The notes beneath the pieces were generated by a model. It had not been told where the DNA came from, searched no databases, and saw only the letters and a list, made by a program, of their open reading frames with translations. 64,000 nucleotides of DNA from Hysterangium stoloniferum (taxonomy: Eukaryota > Basidiomycota > Agaricomycetes > Hysterangiales > Hysterangiaceae). Position numbers and translations under genes: made by a program. Positions 57,490 to 64,000 of this stretch are shown piece by piece (position 1 is the stretch's first letter; each line of letters starts with the position of its first letter). The stretch lies in contig WHVD01000245.1 in NCBI GenBank assembly GCA_015178975.1, positions 33,438-97,437 of the forward strand, written 5' to 3'.

Positions 57490-58223
57490 GGGTTAAGCTG
57501 TATGAAAGTCAGTAATGATTTCCATGGCATTACCGAGTTCCGTGGCCAAAATCCATGAGGTTTCTTCATCAGTGCCCTCATAACCCACCCACTTGACCAA
57601 GTAAAGCAGTTTACAAGTGTGTCGACACTTGTCAATTTTCAAATCTAAATTTGTGAGATTTCAAACTCAGGTTCTCCGTCAATAATGACTGGAGGGGGCA
57701 GAGATTGCATGCAATCCAGGATAGTGTTAGCAGTACAAGGTTCTGGCATAGAAACATGAAATACTGGGTGTCCTGTGTGCATGCTATCCGGAAGCCATAG
57801 GATCCAAGAGACTGAACCTACTTGGGTGATTATTTCAAACAGACCTAAGTATTTTTCAGAGGGCTTTTTTGATGGACGGGTAGTCCAGAAGAATTGAGCT
57901 TTGACAAAAACATGGTCTCCAATCTTGAAGTTGGATGGCGGAATCCAGTGTTTGTCCGCTGAATGTTGATATTGCTCTTGGGTGGACTTTATTGCAGTCC
58001 GGAGTTCCTCATGGAGCTCATGGCCATTCTTCAATGCGCTAACTGTTGTCATCGGTGCGGCCAAGATCCATGAAGGTTGGTGTTTACGTATAACTCCGGT
58101 GAAGAAAGAAGAAATAGATTTACATCCTTCAGACTCCTCAAATTTGGCATCCCACATATTGTGCCCACCACCTGAGATAATCACGGCAATTAAAACAGTC
58201 GATGAAGCACAGGCGGGCCTCAT
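57490..58223 (-). pseudogene. Gypsy chromovirus integrase C-terminus and chromodomain
   Basis: The minus strand from 58223 encodes the end of a Ty3/Gypsy integrase: NGHELHEELRTAIKSTQEQY, FKIGDHVFVKAQFFWTTRPS, PSEKYLGLFEII and TGHPVFHVSMPEP. After EFEISQI a 1-bp loss (about 57645) shifts the frame into a chromodomain, CRHTCKLLYLVKWVGYEGTD followed by EETSWILATELGNA, stopped at about 57495. Chromodomains guide integration to heterochromatin. Protease, reverse transcriptase and integrase core are absent, so this is a 5'-truncated remnant; the LTR at 54.6-56.1 kb fits as its 3' LTR. Confidence 0.8.
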
Positions 58224-58790
58224 GGTAGGATAGGCGCCATGGTCGCCAGTCTCCTTCGTACCCGTGCATCATTCTTAGTCCATTCAGTTCAAGGCTTTAA
58301 ACCCATTTCACGCATATTATTGATCACAGTACAAAGGATAAATATGGCCCGGGTCTGCTGTGACACTCCAAATTTTGACGATGGGCAAAGTAAATTGGAA
58401 TAGTAAAAAGTTAAATGCTGTTGACATTCACCACTAAGGAAATACAAATACGAAAAAGAGACGAAATAATGTGAAGGTCTGATGGGATAACCTTTTCATC
58501 GTTTTCTATTCCTTAGTAGCTCAGCCAGGTTCCGAACGTTTAGTGATAATAACTGTAGAAAGAGATTAACGAGTGGAAGAAGATGCAATGCCCCAACAGA
58601 TATCCCAGACCTGTATAACAGAGCTATCGGCAAATACTAAGCATGAAGAAAACGTACCTTAGTCGACGCGAAGAGAGAATAGACTTAAGTATTAGATGTC
58701 AAGAAACCTGAGTATTTATGTCAAATAAAAACAATAGAAAGGAAAAAAAAACCAGATGACAATGCCGGGTAACGCGTTGGTAAGACTGAA
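58224..58790. other. No gene; one degenerate hairpin
   Basis: At 58655-58692 lies TACCTTAGTCGA...TAGACTTAAGTATT, a degenerate relative of the CCTCAGTCGA hairpins. Nothing else is recognised. Confidence 0.4.
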
Positions 58791-58796
58791 AAACAC

Positions 58797-59200
58797 GTGA
58801 TTCTCATATGCAACTATGACGTGTGCAACACTGCTCTGAACCTTCTCTACGCTCTCAATATTTTACCTTACAGCACTGTCTTATATCCGCCTATGAAACA
58901 TTCCAACCAGTCTGATTCTGACGCACACCATTCCACATTGGGATCTCCTGGCGAATGGCGAAGGAATAATCGATTTGACTCTGAAGCTGATAGCTGGATC
59001 TTCCGAGTCCGTATGTACCACATTGCGCAGCCTTGATGCCATCTCCATTCCCGTTTCTCTCCTTTCGCATTGTGACACAATGCTCGGCTCGACCAATCAC
59101 CAATCCACGAGTTACCGGCTTGAGCGTTTATATTTCACCGCGCAACCCTTCTTTTGCGTGGTCGCCACACCTTGCACCCGTGTGTCGGTAGGGTTCTAAT
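58797..59200 (+). pseudogene. Family X 3' exon, copy at 59 kb
   Basis: About 58955-59200 encodes GIIDLTLKLIAGSSESVCTT and ISIPVSLLSHCDTMLGSTNH, then CVVATPCTRVSVGF. It is closest to the exon at 53.65 kb. No other exon is visible upstream. Confidence 0.5.
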
Positions 59201-59459
59201 TAGATCCCCACATCAGTGTTGGAGTAACATGGTTAGCCTGACAAAGGTCTTGCACAATCAATCGGACACATTTCTTATTCGTTCCTCTTGGATAATGCCG
59301 AGACATCTCAACCAACCCCATGAGGAGTTCAATAGCATCACTTTTATTTCGCTCACTTCTCAACAACAATTCGCTGCTGATTAACCAGCTGGATTTTTCT
59401 CTTCGTTAATGGATTCCTTTTTTTACACTACATTCTCTATTTTCTGTGGTCCAGCATTG

Positions 59460-59850
59460 TCTTAAATTTGCATATGAAATTACCACACCAATCTAGTTCT
59501 GACTCAAATGAGTCCATATTGGCCGCAGTTGTCGGATGGGGAAAGATTAATTGCCATTGCGCTGAAGCCAATAATATCTGGAGCTTCTGACCCGGAATTC
59601 GGGTGCAGCGCAGCTCACGATCTCAATACCGTCCCAATTCTTGCTTGTCTCCTTACACAACCAGACGTCAAGACACAATGCACAGTGCATCAACAACCGG
59701 GTCACCATTAAGTGTCTTGAACATTTAGTTTACCCCGGCCTCTCTTTCCTCTTGGTGGTGGCCACACATTTCAATGATATATGGGTAGCATCTCCTTCAA
59801 ACTCTATATCAGAGTTGGAAAAATGCGATTTGATCTGGTGAACTTCCTGC
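59460..59850 (+). pseudogene. Family X 3' exon, copy at 59.6 kb
   Basis: It encodes QLSDGERLIAIALKPIISGA and NTVPILACLLTQPDVKTQCT; in a shifted frame SFLLVVATHFNDIWV follows. This is a diverged second copy only about 500 bp from the previous one. Confidence 0.4.
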
Positions 59851-60362
59851 TCAATATTTAGAAACGATTTTCATTGAGATATCGCCGGCATACTTGGAAC
59901 AAACTAAGAGGAGGATCTCATTGCCTTCATAGTTCGCTTTAAAGGAAGATTAACCATTGCGTTAACCTGCGTAGTTTGAGGGAATCTCAGAGCGCATACA
60001 ATAACTTGTTATTCTTATTACAACTCTGTTCTGAGTCCCTGATGGACGCTGGTGAGACTACAAATACATCACACAGGCAACAAATGTTCCTGGACCGTTT
60101 TTGAACCAGCCTGATACTGGGCCACCGTTGCCATTGTCTTTGAAAGGGATTCCGGTCCTTTTGCATTATACCAAAGTTATATTGTCTAGATTGCCACCAA
60201 TCACATTCTGAATAAAGATCCTTGTCCATTAGTTATTCAAAAGACAATGGAAATAATATTCTTATTGCCCTCCTACAGCATTGAAGATTATCCCCACAAT
60301 CATTACATTATGATACATTACCTTGGCAAGCGTCTTACATTCCGCGCAATTTTGATATACCA

Positions 60363-60716
60363 ATGAATATAGAGAAAGTCGGAGAAGAGGGGTGCCAGGC
60401 CAGGGAACCTATCTACGCAGGAAACCCAAGATCAGCTGAAACGTTGGTATGGACTCAGAGTAGCTTATTAATTCTCCAACTGACAAATGATCAAATTTGT
60501 AGCCCAATGAAATTTACCTTAAGAGCTCTGGTCTTCCTCTCTGCCTTCTTCAGACACTCCACAAAATTCGAGCCGATTGATGTGGCAAGAGTGAAGGAAG
60601 AAATAACGTCGCTCACCATTAACCCGACCAGACTAACATTTGCCCTGGGCTTCTCCTTATTGAAAGTGTTGATAAAATTAAACAGGCAGCGCGCACTCCC
60701 GCCAGAAACGGTTTGA
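60363..60716 (+). other. Segment Z open frame, second copy
   Basis: A 117-codon frame ends LPPETV. LVFLSAFFRHSTKFEPIDVA and SLLKVLIKLNRQRALPPETV match the 3' half of 51085-51642. The 5' halves do not match, which suggests an exon junction or a rearrangement near 60500. No recognised function. Confidence 0.4.
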
Positions 60717-61122
60717 GGTTGACAACACCAACTTGAAAGCAGCAGGGGAGGGGGTAGGCATAGCTCGGACTGCATTTATATAATTCACGGCAATGCCACA
60801 TCTCCAAAACCAGACAAGTCATTTTGCTTTCCACTCTGACCCTCAATAACCCCCCTAAATACTATATTATGGGGTGACAATTTTCAGAAATATTATTAGA
60901 TGCTGTGAGCCGTCAGCGGAAGGCACAAGAAAGCAGTAAGGTAAAAAAATCCACTGCAGCCCAAATAGTTCAAGGAAGGTGAAGCGCTTTTGTTTACAAA
61001 GGCAGGGATGACATGCTGTGAATCCTGTGTAAGAACAGCCACAAGTCTGTAGAACACTCCGACTGACTGCACCATAAAATCCCGGCACCCCCTTCTAGTG
61101 TAAGTACGACTGCCCCGCACAA

Positions 61123-61290
61123 ATGTCTTCTTTCAATGAGCCCACTCTGGGGAATAACGATGAGGCAACGATTCAGAGCTACCTTGAAGGCGTTGAGGGA
61201 GCTACCACCCTTATTTTCCCCAGGTGTATTGAGTTCATAGGAACGGGAGGAGATCATTAAGACGGGAATGAGAGAGATATGGTACAAGAT
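61123..61290 (+). pseudogene. Family X exon 1, degenerate copy
   Basis: The start MSSFNEPTLGNNDEATIQ parallels MSTFNEMTLGNHDLSTAE at 52044 and continues with a frame change into ERDQIIKT-like sequence and GMREIW. It stops matching at about 61280. The same flanking order as at 51-52 kb (Z then X) is kept. Confidence 0.5.
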
Positions 61291-61389
61291 CGTTGGCGAT
61301 CTGGGGTCCAAACAATGTCCCTTGGTAACTCTTCACGGTGGTCCAGGTGGCAACCACAAATACCCCCTCTTCGTCTCAACGCACGGAAT

Positions 61390-61905
61390 ACCTGTCATGA
61401 CATAGATCTTACACTCATTTGGACACACGTTCTAATCATTTCTCTTCCATAATACCGACACATCTCAACCAAACCAGGAGGAGCCCAATAGTGTTGGCCT
61501 TTATTCAACTCATTATGCAGCCGGGGTTGGAGATATTACATCTATATGATTTGAGCCGACGTGAGAAGGCGCATAGCCACTTTGCATTATCCCCGCGATC
61601 TCTGCCGTTATCCTCATACATGTGTTAATGCATTTCGGGGCGCTAGTCGTGCCTAGACTAACGTCCGAATCATGAACGACACTTTTTTTGAAATAAGATA
61701 TCATTCAAGGTCTGAATGAGGCCTCCCCCTCACAACTGCGATACATGTCGCGTTCAGGCTCATCTTACCTCCAGCCAGTGTTCCATAGACACGGTTCATG
61801 ATCTTAAACGCGAGGGTCGTCACACCGTGTGAGCCACTGTGTTGTGCAAATTCCCCAAAATACTTCTCTTCCATTGAAAAATTGACAATAAGCTACCACT
61901 TTCTA
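61390..61905. repeat. Copy of the family X 3' flank with segment Y remnant
   Basis: The blocks GGACACAC...CTAATCATTTCTCTTCC, CTCAACCAAACCAGGAGGAG and CAGCCGGGGTTGGAGATAT match 53.95-54.1 kb; about 61800-61900 matches segment Y on the minus strand but is frame-shifted. Confidence 0.5.
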
Positions 61906-62775
61906 CGTGGCAAATTCTTCGAGCCTCTGATGCAGAATTGTGTGATGGTTGGTTTTGTTATAATTGAGTAGAGGGTTTTTGTGTAATTTTGTTTTGGGTG
62001 AGATCCGTTAGGCTAATGTCCGCCACTTTTTCAAGCTTGTCTGTGGGCTCGATGATGGGAAGTAACACGTGGTGAGACTGCATCCGGATTTCTAACGTGG
62101 AGGTTGTCAGCCTAGTCCTCGAACATACCTTGTCAAATCAGAACATGAGACGAGAGGTTGAAGACTTCCAAATCGGGGAGGAAGTGCTTCAGATCTAGTG
62201 GGCTTAGACTCAGGGGTTTAGAGTGAATTCAAAAGGTCACTGGCATAACCATGACATGGAAATTCACCGCCATATTATATCTGACCCGGGTTAACGTTAA
62301 AATACTCACAAATGGTGAGGGCATGGCGATCTAGTAAGTATGTTGTTGCATGGGGAGAAATGAATTACGAGAATGAGTCTGGTTTGAACCGTAAATATCC
62401 CCGACACGTTCGTATATTTTAGGTATTTCCAGTGAAAAGGATATATAGGACATCGGAGGAATTTTTTTCCCGAATTAGGTACTTCCTACATTGATTGGTC
62501 CAAATTTGGAAGATCGGCATCACGGATGATGTGACCTTTTGTGACCCGAACCCAAAGAGTTGAGAAAGAATATTGAACCGGAGCTCTGTTATAATTGAAG
62601 GGCTATCGCATGCTCCCGATCACAAGAACGACTCAGGCAGTTACATTATACCACAAGGTTACGAGGTACCGATCATGCTTGCAACCATTTCAGTTGCTAT
62701 GTCCCATATTTTTGCGATATTGCCTACCCTCTCGTTTCTATCCCCTAAACTTCGTATAAGAACAATCAACGTTGA
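61906..62775. other. No gene recognised
   Basis: No frame above about 60 codons resembles a known protein. No repeats are obvious. Confidence 0.4.
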
Positions 62776-62779
62776 CACT

Positions 62780-62818
62780 ATACCTCAGTCGATTCTCACC
62801 ATGTGTCGACTGAGGTAT
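62780..62818. repeat. Palindromic hairpin, CCTCAGTCGA type
   Basis: A perfect 13-bp stem (ATACCTCAGTCGA and complement) surrounds the loop TTCTCACCATGTG. The stem is identical to that at 35656. The loop here, read on the other strand, resembles the loop there. Confidence 0.75.
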
Positions 62819-62911
62819 GTTTCCCATCTATATTTTCTTCTCCCACAAGCAGTATTAACTCATTGTTCGTTCGTATGATAGATATTATATTCGTTACAGG
62901 CACTTCATATA

Positions 62912-62947
62912 ATACAGTCGATTCTCACCGTGTGTCGACTGAGATAT
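62912..62947. repeat. Degenerate hairpin of the same type
   Basis: ATACAGTCGATTCTCACCGT followed by GTGTCGACTGAGATAT: the loop differs from that at 62780 by one base, and the left arm lacks CTC. The two lie 132 bp apart, so they look like a local duplication. Confidence 0.6.
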
Positions 62948-63607
62948 CATATTCATTACATGTTCATCCCACCACCACATCATCAACCATCTTGCCGACA
63001 ACAGGGTGACGAACTGATCAATAAGGGTGTAGCTGCGACCGCTGTCCGTAGGGTGCGAATGCTACCCCGCTACCACAACATGTTATACATGATGCATACG
63101 ATCCGTTCGACGCACGGCTAGCCTCTACGGAGTCTATGTTGCCCTTTCAATTACCCATCTTTCGGGACTGATTCCATCTCTCTCTCTTTTTGTCATAATT
63201 TCATGTATAAAAATGTACGCTAAAGACTCTATCACCCAGTTGCCCATGGGCAAAAACGGGAGGTCCGAGCCGATGGGGCCTTCGTGAGGGGGTAGACAGG
63301 GAGTCAGGACATGCGTCTGAAGCATGCCATTACAGAGACCTCTAGCGCTCCCTACGCTCTCACAAAAGTAAATATATATTTCGTTGTCCGTATTTCGAGG
63401 TGAGTACATAGTTAATTGCTTAGATTGATGGCTGATCGTGACGCTGCACATTTTTAGCAGTATCAACGGAGTCAATGTGAAACATACCCTCCGGATTAAC
63501 AACGGTTTCTTAGTCCTACACGTCACATATGTGGGTACGTGGTTCTTTCGCTTATGCTTCTTGCTCAACGATCTGATCTCCAGCCGCTATCTGTGACTAA
63601 TATATTA

Positions 63608-63765
63608 CCCCCAGCGTATGAAACCCTATCTGTCCGCATCCTCGATTCCAAGCGTGGCTATGCAAAGGTTGACAAGAAACGTATCCCCTTTGACAACGCC
63701 ATTATCTAGGCTGGTCTGGGAAAACACTATATCCTCTCCATGGAGGATCTCTACTCATACATGAG
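63608..63765 (+). pseudogene. Ribosomal protein L7 (uL30)-like gene fragment
   Basis: The frame reads PPAYETLSVRILDSKRGYAK, then VDKKRIPFDNAII, a TAG at 63707-63709, and AGLGKHYILSMEDLYSYM. This follows the C-terminal part of eukaryotic L7/uL30, where KRGYGKVNKQRI and LGKYGIISIEDLIHEI are expected. The stop replaces what is usually Glu (GAG to TAG). No flanking exons are visible and the identity is imperfect, so it is a decayed partial copy. An acceptor-like CCCCAG just upstream suggests it derives from an intron-containing gene rather than a processed transcript. Confidence 0.55.
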
Positions 63766-64000
63766 ATATTCGCACTTGGCCCGGTCTCAAACAGTTTATT
63801 TTCTTTATTACGTCTTGTTCTGTTCAGTGTGTTAAGTTTTGAGACAAGGATATGAAAGGATTGAGTCTGTATATGCGGTTCAGTGAGTGAATAACTTTCA
63901 CTGAGGTATATGGCGAATTTTGTGTCCTTTTATTTACTTTTTAATTGTTTATGGGAGTCTTTAGGAGAGTAAAAAGGAGAAATTTAGATACTCGAAGTTT

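Noticed and set aside
63134-63568. 144-codon minus-strand frame near the right end
   Set aside because: No recognisable motif, no repeat support, no plausible intron signals; compatible with chance.

Overview
The window looks like a repeat-dense stretch of a filamentous basidiomycete genome, most likely Agaricomycetes; I cannot name a genus. The reasons are GT-AG introns of about 46-68 bp and the mix of element families: Helitrons, a KDZ-type gene with CxC5/CxC6-like cysteine clusters, Tc1/mariner, a chromodomain Gypsy element, Copia, and a tyrosine-recombinase-like gene of a type common in mushrooms. I found no clearly intact host gene. Almost every recognisable coding region carries stops, frameshifts or insertions.

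Layout. 1-6.3 kb: a nine-exon MULE-like transposase pseudogene (1356-4891) and a reverse-strand NmrA-like NAD(P)-binding pseudogene (about 5.2-6.2 kb), interrupted on its 5' side by the first Helitron. 6.3-26.4 kb: four Helitron units joined head to tail with no spacer, in the order A-B-A'-B'. A and A' (about 7.1 and 7.3 kb) each carry a damaged Rep-helicase gene. B and B' (about 3.2 and 2.5 kb) lack it and are built of minisatellites. All four share the same 3' terminal hairpin cassette, truncated in B'. 26.4-35.4 kb: a coiled-coil gene split by a solo LTR with perfect 5-bp target duplications, convergent with a KDZ/CxC gene that was itself hit by a 1.6-kb Tc1/mariner element with long inverted repeats, then a Copia RNase H remnant.

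36-62 kb is mostly a locally amplified mosaic of an unrecognised multi-exon gene family, here called family X, with accompanying conserved segments Y and Z. About a dozen pieces are visible, including one internal segment of about 1.5 kb that is inverted between two copies. Interspersed are a tyrosine-recombinase-like pseudogene (42.6-43.9 kb), a GGT-rich array of about 950 bp, an octamer array, and short palindromic hairpins. 54.6-58.2 kb holds a Gypsy chromovirus remnant on the minus strand. Its 3' LTR contains a nested second LTR, and an antisense zinc-cluster/coiled-coil gene lies between pol and that LTR. A ribosomal protein L7 (uL30)-like fragment lies at 63.6 kb.

How the parts relate: the RepHel genes of A/A' are the likely source of the mobilising enzyme for the enzyme-less B units, which share their terminal cassette. 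Several stops and one catalytic substitution can be explained by C-to-T change, which fits methylation-linked decay of silenced repeats. All identifications come from reading the sequence and from memory of protein families; no database search was run.
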